Below, piece after piece: positions 17,287 to 25,065 of a DNA stretch of 64,000 bases. Numbering within the stretch: position 1 is the first letter of the stretch; every line of letters starts with the position of its first letter. Under the pieces are notes generated by a model that was not told the DNA's origin, ran no database searches, and saw only the letters and a list, made by a program, of their open reading frames with translations. A program made the position numbers and the translations under genes. The DNA comes from Lysinibacillus_B sp050613145 (GTDB taxonomy: Bacteria > Bacillota > Bacilli > Bacillales_A > Planococcaceae): positions 2,728,001 through 2,792,000 of the forward strand of contig NZ_CP192507.1 of assembly GCF_050613145.1 (NCBI RefSeq), read 5' to 3'.

Positions 17287-18048
17287 CTATCCTTGTACAC
17301 GTGTGATTTTTATATCTTTTACAATTTGATTAATGACCCAGCTTGCGGCAATTAACCCCGCAACAGATGGTACAAACGCATTCGATGAAGGTGGCATTTT
17401 TGCTTTACGAATATCCGCATTAGGATTTCCTACCGTTTCCACTACATCTGGGCGAACAACAATCGGTGATTCGTCTGAAAAGACAACCGTTACCCCTTTT
17501 TTAATGCCCTCTTTTTTCAGTTTTGTCCGAATAATTTTGGCAAGTGGGTCTGTATGTGTTTTGGAAATATCGGCAATTTTAAAGCGCGTTGGGTCCATTT
17601 TGTTTGCTGCGCCCATACTCGAAATCATCGGGATACCTCGCTGTAAACATTCCCTCATAATATGAATTTTGTACATCACTGTGTCGGATGCATCAATGAC
17701 ATAGTCAATCCCTTGCGCAAAGAACTGTTCATATGTTTCCTCTGTATAAAACATATGCATATCAATGACTTCACACTCTGGATTAATATCAGCAATGCGC
17801 TCTTTCATTACAGCTGATTTCGATTTGCCAACTGTTGACAGATAGGCCACGAGCTGACGATTAATATTGGTAATATCGACATTGTCTTTATCTACTAAAA
17901 TAATTCGGCCCACACCACTACGTGCACACGCCTCTGCAGCAAATGACCCAACACCTCCGACACCTAAAATAGCTACTGTCGTGTTTTTTAATTTTTCAAT
18001 TCCTTCTTGACCAATCGCTAACTCATTTCGCGAAAATTGATGTAACAT
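17287..18048 (-). CDS. tcdA: tRNA threonylcarbamoyladenosine dehydratase TcdA (YrvM)
   Basis: This 253-residue E1/ThiF-like enzyme uses ATP to cyclise t6A37 of ANN-decoding tRNAs to ct6A. The nucleotide-binding glycine motif 'ILGVGGVGSFAAE' lies at about residues 27-39, followed by 'LVDKDNVDITNINRQ' (about 51-65), both typical of the family. The ATG at 18048 follows a gagagg site; a GTG five codons upstream overlaps that site and is rejected. B. subtilis has yrvM next to aspS and the 6S RNA gene, as here. MoeB/ThiF proteins are related, but the context and the C-terminal part favour TcdA. Confidence 0.92.
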   Translation of the reverse strand: MLHQFSRNELAIGQEGIEKLKNTTVAILGVGGVGSFAAEACARSGVGRIILVDKDNVDITNINRQLVAYLSTVGKSKSAVMKERIADINPECEVIDMHMFYTEETYEQFFAQGIDYVIDASDTVMYKIHIMRECLQRGIPMISSMGAANKMDPTRFKIADISKTHTDPLAKIIRTKLKKEGIKKGVTVVFSDESPIVVRPDVVETVGNPNADIRKAKMPPSSNAFVPSVAGLIAASWVINQIVKDIKITRVQG

Positions 18049-18202
18049 GTGAAAACCTCTCACTCCATTTATTTTGAAAGTTATTTGAAAACGCTTTGTT
18101 AATAAGTACTATTGTACATACATTGAAACAAAAGTGCTTATCGATCGCCTCAATCTTTATTATTCTACTCGGAATTATACACACTAACGATTCGTCCTGC
18201 AA

Positions 18203-18235
18203 CAAAAATAAAAACCCTTCTACTATTTGTAGAAG
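18203..18235 (-). terminator. Terminator of the 6S RNA transcript
   Basis: A 7-bp stem (18217-18223 with 18229-18235) is followed on the minus strand by a long T-rich tail, 20 bases beyond the 6S RNA 3' arm. Confidence 0.8.
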
Positions 18236-18254
18236 AGTGAAAAAGCATTTGTAT

Positions 18255-18450
18255 GGACAAACCCTAAATGTGCCGTTCTATATAATATCGTCTTGAACCC
18301 ACTCTTTAGCAGGGAGGTGTCCTCACTCTTACTTTAAACGTCCCGCTCCAATGGGGCATGTTTGCCACAAGAAAATATCGAACTCCCAATTATCTTATGT
18401 TCGGTCAAAACTGATAGGTATTATTTAAAAACGTACACCTTAGGGCTGTT
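18255..18450 (-). ncRNA. ssrS: 6S RNA
   Basis: The minus strand carries the hallmarks of 6S RNA, the RNA polymerase-binding regulator that mimics an open promoter. The 5' arm 'GCCCTAAGGTGT' (near 18446) pairs with the 3' arm 'GGCACATTTAGGG' (near 18261), and the conserved 'GGGTTCAAGACGA' lies at about 18288-18300. The middle contains the expected large asymmetric loop, with blocks such as 'TTCTTGTGGCA' on the 5' side. A promoter and a terminator flank it at correct distances. In B. subtilis one of the two 6S genes, bsrB, sits in this same position between aspS and yrvM. Ends are estimated by eye. Confidence 0.88.
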
Positions 18451-18456
18451 ATTGTT

Positions 18457-18485
18457 ATTTTATCATCATTAATCTGAATTTTCAA
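18457..18485 (-). promoter_or_regulatory. SigA promoter of 6S RNA
   Basis: TTGAAA (18480-18485) and TAAAAT (18457-18462) are 17 bases apart on the minus strand, placing the transcript start at about 18450. Confidence 0.7.
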
Positions 18486-18539
18486 ACTAAAAAATCAAAA
18501 AAACTTAAAAATTATTAAAAGAATAATTGCTCATAAATT

Positions 18540-18568
18540 AAAAGGACTTGCACAAGGCAAGTCCTTTT
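18540..18568 (-). terminator. Terminator of hisS-aspS operon
   Basis: A perfect 12-bp stem (18540-18551 with 18557-18568) lies 3 bases after the aspS stop, with a T/A-rich tail on the minus strand. Confidence 0.8.
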
Positions 18569-18571
18569 GTT

Positions 18572-20341
18572 TTATCGTTTAACTGCTGTAACACGTAAGT
18601 TTAGTTCTTCTAGTTGTGCATCCGATACGTTTGACGGAGCAGATGTTAGTAAACAGCTTGCTGTCGCCGTTTTTGGGAATGCAATTGTGTCGCGTAAGTT
18701 TGTGCGCCCTGCAAGTAGCATAACGAAACGGTCAAGACCGAATGCTAAACCGCCGTGTGGAGGCACACCGTATTCAAATGCTTCCAGTAAGAAACCGAAT
18801 TGCTCGCGTGCTTCTTCCTCTGTAAAGCCTAAAAGCTTGAACATTTTGTTTTGTAGCTCTGGCTCATAAATACGTAAAGAACCACCACCAAGCTCATAAC
18901 CGTTTAACACGATATCGTAAGCTTGTGCACGAACGGCTGCTGGGTTTGTATCCATTAGCTCAAGATCTTCATCGAATGGACGCGTGAATGGGTGGTGCGC
19001 CGCATAGTAGCGCCCTTCTTCTTCGTCGTATTCGAATAATGGCCAATCGACAATCCATAAAAATGCGAATTGAGACTCATCAATTAACTCTAATTCTTTC
19101 CCTAATTTTAAGCGAAGTGCACCTAATGCATCTGCCACAATATTCACTTTATCTGCACCGAATAATAATAAGTCGCCTGCTTCAGCACCCATACGCTCAA
19201 TTAGCTTGTCAGCCATCTCACCTTCAAAGAATTTCGCGATTGGTCCGTTTAAGCCTTCGTCTGTTACTTTTAACCAAGCAAGACCTTTTGCTTTATAAAT
19301 CGCAACAAACTCACCAAGTGCATCGATATCTTTACGAGAGAATTTCTCCGCTGCACCTTTTACGTTAATCGCTTTTACTTCGCCGCCTGCTTCAATTGCA
19401 CCAGTGAATACTTTGAAGCTAGAATCTTTCACGATATCAGAAAGCTGTACTAGCTCTAAGCCGAAGCGTACGTCTGGTTTATCTGAACCGAAACGATCCA
19501 TCGCTTCTTTGTAGCTCATACGTGGGAATGGTGCTGTTACGTCTACACCTTTCACGTCTTTCATAACCGCTTGAATTAAGCGCTCATTCATCTCAATGAT
19601 TTCATCCATCGTCATAAATGATGTTTCAATATCGACTTGTGTGAATTCTGGCTGACGATCTGCACGTAAGTCTTCGTCGCGGAAACAACGTGCGATTTGG
19701 AAGTATTTCTCGAAACCAGATACCATTAATAATTGCTTAAATAGCTGTGGTGATTGTGGTAACGCATAAAACTCACCATCGTGTACACGAGAAGGTACTA
19801 AATAATCACGTGCCCCTTCTGGCGTTGATTTTGTTAAAATTGGTGTTTCCACTTCTAAAAAGCCTTCTTTTTGTAAAAAGTTACGGATTGTTACCGTTAC
19901 GTCCGAACGCATTTTGAATGTGTCAAACATCACTGGACGACGTAAGTCTAAATAGCGATATTTTAAACGTAATTCTTCCGCTACCTCTACTCGATCTTCA
20001 ATTGCAAACGGTGGGTTTTTTGCTTCATTAATAATCGTTAAAGAATGGGCAAGAACTTCAATTTCACCTGTTTTAATATTCTTGTTTACTTGTGTATCAT
20101 CACGAAGCACGACTTTACCCGTTACTTCGATGACGTATTCGTTACGTACTTTATCTGCTACTTCAAGTGCGTCTTTTGCTTGATCACCAAAAACGACTTG
20201 TACGATGCCTGTACGGTCACGCATATCTACGAAAATCAGCCCGCCTAAGTCACGGCGTCGTTGTACCCAGCCTTTTAATACTACTTCTTGGCCATGGTGA
20301 GCAGCTGTTACTTCACCACAAGCATGTGTGCGTTGTGCCAT
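18572..20341 (-). CDS. aspS: Aspartyl-tRNA synthetase
   Basis: This 589-residue class IIb synthetase charges tRNA-Asp. It has the N-terminal OB-fold anticodon domain with 'GWVQRRRDLGGLIFVDMRDR', motif 2 'CFRDEDLRADRQPEFTQVD' (about 217-235), the bacterial GAD insertion in the middle, and motif 3 'GLAFGLDRFVMLLAG' (about 531-545). Length equals that of other bacterial AspRS. A ttggagg site precedes the ATG. It lies 23 bases after hisS and probably shares the T-box-controlled transcript. Because the window shows no gatCAB, whether the enzyme is discriminating cannot be judged from here. Confidence 0.97.
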   Translation of the reverse strand: MAQRTHACGEVTAAHHGQEVVLKGWVQRRRDLGGLIFVDMRDRTGIVQVVFGDQAKDALEVADKVRNEYVIEVTGKVVLRDDTQVNKNIKTGEIEVLAHSLTIINEAKNPPFAIEDRVEVAEELRLKYRYLDLRRPVMFDTFKMRSDVTVTIRNFLQKEGFLEVETPILTKSTPEGARDYLVPSRVHDGEFYALPQSPQLFKQLLMVSGFEKYFQIARCFRDEDLRADRQPEFTQVDIETSFMTMDEIIEMNERLIQAVMKDVKGVDVTAPFPRMSYKEAMDRFGSDKPDVRFGLELVQLSDIVKDSSFKVFTGAIEAGGEVKAINVKGAAEKFSRKDIDALGEFVAIYKAKGLAWLKVTDEGLNGPIAKFFEGEMADKLIERMGAEAGDLLLFGADKVNIVADALGALRLKLGKELELIDESQFAFLWIVDWPLFEYDEEEGRYYAAHHPFTRPFDEDLELMDTNPAAVRAQAYDIVLNGYELGGGSLRIYEPELQNKMFKLLGFTEEEAREQFGFLLEAFEYGVPPHGGLAFGLDRFVMLLAGRTNLRDTIAFPKTATASCLLTSAPSNVSDAQLEELNLRVTAVKR

Positions 20342-20364
20342 TGTTATTCCTCCAAAACTTCTAT

Positions 20365-21627
20365 CTATTTTTGTAAATACGTAACTAATTCCTTAAATGC
20401 AACCTTCTCTTGATTGCCTGTTGCCATTTCTTTCACATTGACTGCTTGTTCCTCAAGCTCTGAGTCTCCTAGTACGATGACATACTTTGCTCCTTGACGA
20501 TCTGCTGTCTTCATTTGCGCTTTCATTTTGCGATCCGCATAGTCCATATCTGCTGAAATACCGTTTGCACGGAATTGACTCACTAGCTCGATGGCTTTCG
20601 CTTTTGCTTCATCGCCCATTACAACTACATACATATCAAGGGCTTCGTTCGTTTCAAGCGTTACGCCTTCTGCTTCAAGTGCTAGTAGTAAACGTTCAAT
20701 GGATAATGCAAAGCCGATTCCCGGTACATCTGGTCCACCGATATCTTCGACTAAACCATTGTAGCGTCCACCACCGCAAAGTGTTGTAATCGCACCGAAA
20801 CCACTTGCTGTAGACATAATTTCAAATGCTGTATGATTGTAGTAATCTAAGCCACGTACTAAATTCGGATCGACTTCATACGGAATCTCTAAAATATTTA
20901 AGTAATTTTTCACTTTCGCAAAATATTCAGCCGAATCATCTGTTAAATAATCTGTTAAAGCAGGAGCTGTTGCCATTAATGGGTGCTCACGATCTACTTT
21001 ACAATCTAAAATACGTAAAGGATTTTTCTCTAAGCGCTTTTGACAGTCTGAACAGAACTCCCCAATAGACGGCTCAAAATGATTAATAAGTGCTGTACGG
21101 TGTGCATCACGCGTCTCTTTATCTCCTAATGAGTTAATGACTAATTTTAAATCTTTTAACCCTACTTTTTTATAAATGTCCATCGCAAAAGCAATTACTT
21201 CTGCATCGATTGCTGGGTCTGCTGAGCCGATTGCTTCCACCCCAAACTGGACGAATTGACGATAACGACCAGCTTGCTGACGCTCATAGCGGAACATTGG
21301 CCCCATATAAGAAAGCTTCACTGGTTGATCGGGCTGCCCAAACATTTTGTGCTCTACATATGAGCGAACAGCGGCAGCCGTTCCTTCCGGGCGTAAAGTT
21401 AACGAACGTCCTCCACGATCCTCAAATGTGTACATTTCTTTTTGTACAATATCCGTTGTATCACCAACACCACGTTGGAATAATTCGGTTGACTCAAAAA
21501 TCGGTGTACGAATTTCTTTATATCGATACACATGGCAAAGTTCACGTAAAACCTCTTCCGCTTTCTGCCATTTCTCTGATTGACCTGGTAAAATATCTTG
21601 TGTTCCACGAGGTACTTTAAAGCTCAT
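20365..21627 (-). CDS. hisS: Histidyl-tRNA synthetase
   Basis: This 420-residue class II synthetase charges tRNA-His. The N-terminus 'MSFKVPRGTQDILP' is canonical, motif 2 is 'FRYERQQAGRYRQF' (about 112-125), and the histidine-specific 'VRGLDYYNHTAFE' lies at about 257-269. The frame extends 23 codons upstream to 21696, but that part overlaps the T-box leader, and the ATG at 21627 has a gaaaggaag site, so 21627 is the start. It is the first gene of hisS-aspS and is regulated by the histidine T-box directly upstream. Confidence 0.97.
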   Translation of the reverse strand: MSFKVPRGTQDILPGQSEKWQKAEEVLRELCHVYRYKEIRTPIFESTELFQRGVGDTTDIVQKEMYTFEDRGGRSLTLRPEGTAAAVRSYVEHKMFGQPDQPVKLSYMGPMFRYERQQAGRYRQFVQFGVEAIGSADPAIDAEVIAFAMDIYKKVGLKDLKLVINSLGDKETRDAHRTALINHFEPSIGEFCSDCQKRLEKNPLRILDCKVDREHPLMATAPALTDYLTDDSAEYFAKVKNYLNILEIPYEVDPNLVRGLDYYNHTAFEIMSTASGFGAITTLCGGGRYNGLVEDIGGPDVPGIGFALSIERLLLALEAEGVTLETNEALDMYVVVMGDEAKAKAIELVSQFRANGISADMDYADRKMKAQMKTADRQGAKYVIVLGDSELEEQAVNVKEMATGNQEKVAFKELVTYLQK

Positions 21628-21660
21628 GTATGACACTTCCTTTCTCTGCATTGTTAAACG

Positions 21661-21925
21661 AAAATAAAAAAGCTTCCGCCCCTTGCGTATTTGCAAGGGA
21701 CGAAAGCTTGTTACTTCCGCGGTTCCACCCTAGTTGATGCTTATGCATCCACCTCATAATCGGATAACGGCCGATTCCGTTTTTCCCTAATAAGCAACCC
21801 GTTCAGGAAAAAGCCTCCCAAGTGTTATTCGCATCATACATACTGCAGGAAAATTTTCAGCCTAGGATTTTCCCTCTCTTGTCAGTAGTGGTATTTACTA
21901 CTTGCTTGATCGTTAGCATTTCGTT
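21661..21925 (-). promoter_or_regulatory. T-box riboswitch, histidine specifier
   Basis: The minus strand contains the invariant T-box sequence 'AGGGTGGAACCGCGG' (21717-21731). Stem I features are 'GAGAGGGAAAA' and a specifier region 'GAATAACACTTGGG' whose CAC codon (21822-21824) specifies histidine. A terminator hairpin (21671-21709) with a T-rich tail follows the T-box sequence. Uncharged tRNA-His should stabilise the antiterminator and allow hisS-aspS transcription. Confidence 0.95.
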
Positions 21926-21929
21926 TTAG

Positions 21930-21968
21930 ATTATACATAATCTTAATGTCGAGTAAAGTTCTTGTCAA
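21930..21968 (-). promoter_or_regulatory. Promoter region of hisS-aspS
   Basis: Two overlapping SigA candidates are visible on the minus strand: TTGACA (21963-21968) with TAAGAT (21940-21945) at 17 bases, and TTTACT with a perfect TATAAT (21930-21935) at 16 bases. Either would start the T-box leader. Confidence 0.6.
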
Positions 21969-22192
21969 CTGTTTTTTAATAAGGCCTAGTTCAACAGTAC
22001 GAAGGTAGTAGGAATATCGTATCTTCTTTTTCAATAATTACATGCCCTAATGACTGCTTATACGCCAAAAAAACTATAGATTTTACTATATCATTGCTTT
22101 TAAAATAGATATAATATGATTCGATAAAGAACTACATATGTGGGATTATTTTCTCATCCTCAAAAAATTATTCTCTCGAAAGGAGGCATCTT

Positions 22193-23737
22193 ATGAGAAA
22201 AACAGTTCAATTGCTGATTGCGCTTGTACTTATTGTTTCCATATCTATGCCAAAGCTTTCAAATGCTGCAAGCGACGATTTAATCGTCACTGGAAAAATC
22301 CTGAATTTACGTGAAGGTCCAGGGTTATCTTATCCAATTTTAGATGAATTGAAAGAGGGCGATACACTTTCTACGATTGAAAAGTCAGGCGACTGGATTC
22401 ATGTAAAATCAGGAAATACGGAGGGCTGGGTTGCTAGCTGGTTAACGAAGCCACTTACCGAAAAAGAAAGTGCAGAAACGTCCAAAATCATTATCTCACA
22501 GGTAGATCATTTGAATGTTCGAGCTGAGCCATCTCTTTCTGCAGCAGTATTAGCCCAACTCTTTTTAGGGAATGAAGCGAATTACATAAAGTCAGAAAAT
22601 GATTGGATTCAAATTCAATTTGGTACGGTAACAGGTTGGGTATCTTCTCAATATATAACGATAAAAGATCGTTCGATAGAAAATAATCAATCACCTGTCG
22701 CATCCACAGCAAAAGGTAACCTATTTACAGTCACAGTAGATGCAGTAAACGTACGAAAAAAGGCGGATTTAACATCGAAACGAATTGGTGTAGCCTATAA
22801 CGGTGAGCAATTTACAGTGCTCGACCAAGCAAAAAATTGGGTGCAAATTCAATATGCAGATAAAACGAAAGGTTGGATTTATAGCTTTTACGGTACATTT
22901 TCAACAAATGGAAATACTGCAGCACCATCAAATGGACAAGCTTCTGATGAAAGTGTAACCATTATCTATGATGGCACAAACTTACGTGAAGAAGCGTCAA
23001 CCGCATCTGCCATTGTCCACCTTGGAAACGTAGGAGAAACATACCCGATTCTTTCTACTGAAGGCGATTGGTATAAAATTGCGCTGAAAGATGGGCAAGT
23101 AGCCTTCGTAGCAAACTGGGTTGTGTCGTTAAATAATGCCACTCAACATGTATCATCTACGCAAAAAAACAGCAGTAGTCGAAAAAAAGGAACATTAAGA
23201 GGACTAACAATCGTCATTGACCCCGGTCACGGCGGAAATGACCACGGAACAACAGGCGTTCGTGGAACAGATGAAAAAGATATTACGTTAAAAACAGCCG
23301 AACTTTTAAAATCCAAGCTACGAGCGGCTGGCGCGGATGTCGTGCTTACACGTGAATCAGATGTTTATGTCGATTTACGCAAGCGTGTAGCAATGGGGCA
23401 TCAAGTAGAGGCAGATGCTTTTATTAGTATTCATTATGATGCAACGGAAAATAGCTCTGTTTCAGGTGTAACAACGTATTACATGAATAGCTATCAAAAA
23501 CAATTAGCTGAATACGTACATGCGGGTCTATCAAAAAAAGTATCGATTCGTGACCGTGGTGTACAGCCAGGAAATTATTTAGTATTGCGTGAAAATAGAC
23601 AAGAAGCCATTTTGATAGAACTAGGCTTTTTAAGTAACCCAAGTGAAGAACGTAACATTACAACAGACTACTATCGTGAACAAGCTACACTGGGCATTTA
23701 TCAAGGCATACTAAACTACTTTGATGCACAATTATAA
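22193..23737 (+). CDS. yrvJ: Secreted N-acetylmuramoyl-L-alanine amidase with four SH3b domains (YrvJ)
   Basis: This 514-residue wall hydrolase has a signal peptide (residues 1-25, ending 'SNAAS'). Four bacterial SH3 domains follow (about 30-85, 100-155, 180-235, 255-310), then a low-complexity linker and an Amidase_3 zinc domain (about 338-512). Catalytic motifs are 'IDPGHGG' (about 342-348), 'SIHYDA' (about 411-416) and 'ELGFLSNPSEE' (about 472-482). It cleaves the lactyl-amide bond between MurNAc and the stem peptide. A gaaaggagg site precedes the ATG. B. subtilis has yrvJ in the same place between hisS and dtd, although here the gene points away from hisS. Confidence 0.93.
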   Translation: MRKTVQLLIALVLIVSISMPKLSNAASDDLIVTGKILNLREGPGLSYPILDELKEGDTLSTIEKSGDWIHVKSGNTEGWVASWLTKPLTEKESAETSKIIISQVDHLNVRAEPSLSAAVLAQLFLGNEANYIKSENDWIQIQFGTVTGWVSSQYITIKDRSIENNQSPVASTAKGNLFTVTVDAVNVRKKADLTSKRIGVAYNGEQFTVLDQAKNWVQIQYADKTKGWIYSFYGTFSTNGNTAAPSNGQASDESVTIIYDGTNLREEASTASAIVHLGNVGETYPILSTEGDWYKIALKDGQVAFVANWVVSLNNATQHVSSTQKNSSSRKKGTLRGLTIVIDPGHGGNDHGTTGVRGTDEKDITLKTAELLKSKLRAAGADVVLTRESDVYVDLRKRVAMGHQVEADAFISIHYDATENSSVSGVTTYYMNSYQKQLAEYVHAGLSKKVSIRDRGVQPGNYLVLRENRQEAILIELGFLSNPSEERNITTDYYREQATLGIYQGILNYFDAQL

Positions 23738-23744
23738 TAAGAAA

Positions 23745-23851
23745 AGCGCAAGCGCCCACTCTAGCCCCGACATGCGTTGGAGATAGGCTCACAGTGTGCT
23801 TGCACACGAAGAGACTTTCGAAACGTCACGAGGGGCTGGTCCGCTTGCGCT
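23745..23851. repeat. Long stem-loop element after yrvJ
   Basis: Outer arms AGCGCAAGCG (23745-23754) and CGCTTGCGCT (23842-23851) pair perfectly. A second pair AGCCCC/GGGGCT lies inside, and an apical GTGTGC/GCACAC hairpin sits near 23794-23807. It has no T tail. It resembles intergenic repeats common in Bacillaceae, by recollection only. The rest of the gap to 23909 shows nothing. Confidence 0.65.
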
Positions 23852-23909
23852 AGACACTCTTTAAACTAGAAAAAGTTTATACTTTCTTATCTTTTAAAAA
23901 ATAAACAAT

Positions 23910-23960
23910 AAGAATCTGCTCGCTTCCCTAAGTGAAAGCGTTGCAGATTCTTTTCTTTTT
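23910..23960 (+). terminator. Terminator downstream of yrvJ
   Basis: A 10-bp stem (23910-23919 with 23943-23952), with further pairing inside, is followed by a run of T residues. Confidence 0.75.
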
Positions 23961-23990
23961 AGGACCTATATTTTCGCATATTCACCAATA

Positions 23991-24044
23991 AAAAGCACCT
24001 GCTGCTTGTCCCTGTATAACAGACGACAAATAGCAGGTGCTTTT
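23991..24044 (-). terminator. Terminator of the DUF2642 gene
   Basis: Perfect 13-bp arms (23991-24003 with 24032-24044) with additional inner pairing end in T residues on the minus strand. It starts 6 bases after the stop codon. Confidence 0.8.
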
Positions 24045-24049
24045 ACACA

Positions 24050-24253
24050 TCAACTTGAAACCCTAGCTAGCGTAATCCAAATAACTTCATCCATTCGAAT
24101 AAAGAATGGTGTTTTGCAAATTTCGATAACGACATGGTCGGGTAATACGGACGTCAAAACACCCTGTTGGATATTTTTTTCGGTTTGCACGACAATTTGT
24201 TGCCCCATTAAACCTTTTACCGTCTCAAATAAGTATGGATTTGATATTTGCAT
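24050..24253 (-). CDS. Small DUF2642-type protein
   Basis: This 67-residue protein resembles the DUF2642 family (YuzF-like) of small Bacillaceae proteins with a beta-rich, Sm-like character: 'LMGQQIVVQTEKNIQQGVL' followed by 'DHVVIEI'. An excellent gggggaa site precedes the ATG and a strong terminator follows, so it is a real independent gene despite its size. The function of the family is not established; some members are linked to spores. It sits between yrvJ and dtd on the strand of dtd but is downstream of dtd with its own leader. Confidence 0.72.
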   Translation of the reverse strand: MQISNPYLFETVKGLMGQQIVVQTEKNIQQGVLTSVLPDHVVIEICKTPFFIRMDEVIWITLARVSS

Positions 24254-24320
24254 CGATTGATTCCCCCTACCCCTTCAAATATACTCTCACTTTCATTGTA
24301 TGAAGGGATATAGGAAAAGT

Positions 24321-24764
24321 TTACTTGGCAGAATCGATGACAATGGTTACTGGTCCATCGTTGATCAGTGCAACATCCATCATAGCACCAAAAACACCTG
24401 TCTCAACATGTAGACCGTATACTCTTAAGGCTTCATTGAACGCATCCCACATCGGCTTTGCTTGTTCAGGACGTGCCGCCTCGATAAAGCTTGGTCGTCT
24501 CCCTTTTTTCGTATCCCCATACAATGTGAACTGTGAAACAGATAAAATAGCACCACTCGTTTCTAAAATAGAGTGGTTCATTTTCCCTTCTTCATCTTCC
24601 CATAAACGAAGTTCCGCTACTTTTTTTGCACAATAAGCAATATCTTCTGGTGTGTCTGTATGTGTAATCCCTACTAATAAAACATATCCTTTATCAATCG
24701 CACCTGTCACTTCTCCCTCTACCGTGACAGATGCTTGTTTTGATCGTTGAATCACAACTTTCAT
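24321..24764 (-). CDS. dtd: D-aminoacyl-tRNA deacylase
   Basis: This 147-residue enzyme hydrolyses D-aminoacyl-tRNAs, and glycyl-tRNA-Ala, to keep translation chirally clean. The diagnostic motif 'SQFTLYGDTKKGRRPSF' lies at about residues 77-93, and the cross-subunit 'NDGPVTIVID' is near the C-terminus (about 134-143). Length matches the family. A gaaggt site precedes the ATG. In B. subtilis dtd immediately follows relA; here a repeat element of about 180 bases has entered the 300-base gap between relA and dtd, which may uncouple their transcription. Confidence 0.95.
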   Translation of the reverse strand: MKVVIQRSKQASVTVEGEVTGAIDKGYVLLVGITHTDTPEDIAYCAKKVAELRLWEDEEGKMNHSILETSGAILSVSQFTLYGDTKKGRRPSFIEAARPEQAKPMWDAFNEALRVYGLHVETGVFGAMMDVALINDGPVTIVIDSAK

Positions 24765-24807
24765 CTTTCGTACCTTCTATCTTTTTTTAATCACTAATAT
24801 TATTTTA

Positions 24808-24995
24808 GGTTCTTCATCCAAACTTTTATTCAACAACACATTCCACTCCAGGCGGACGCTTTCCGCGGGCGAGGCCAAGCCTCCTCGTCGCTACGCTTCT
24901 GCGGGGTCTCGGCTGTCTCGCTTTTCCCGCTGGAAGCTTTGCTCTGTAGCGAAAGGCGAATGCCGTCAGCTACACTCGCCGCCCTCCGTTACATG
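24808..24995 (+). repeat. GC-rich modular repeat, copy 2
   Basis: The left 37 bases match the left end of the MITE-like copy at 55481 in about 26 positions, both beginning GGYTCTTCA. The body has the 'GACGCTTTCCGCGGGC' block and the nested TGTAGC/GCTACA hairpin (24946-24971). It lacks the 'GTGCA' hairpin module found in copies 1 and 4. The right end is diverged and cannot be fixed. Confidence 0.7.
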
Positions 24996-25022
24996 TGCTT
25001 TTCTACTCATTTCTTTTTAATC

Positions 25023-25057
25023 AAAAATAGATTACTTCTGAATTAAAATCTATTTTT
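25023..25057 (-). terminator. AT-rich hairpin downstream of relA
   Basis: An 11-bp stem (25023-25033 with 25047-25057) lies 9 bases after the relA stop. The tail on the minus strand is only moderately T-rich, so termination may be partial. Confidence 0.55.
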
Positions 25058-25065
25058 AAGCAAAT

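Noticed and set aside
21963..21968. Perfect TTGACA paired with the perfect TATAAT upstream of the T-box
   Set aside because: They are 27 bases apart, too far to act together; each has a different partner at 16-17 bases.
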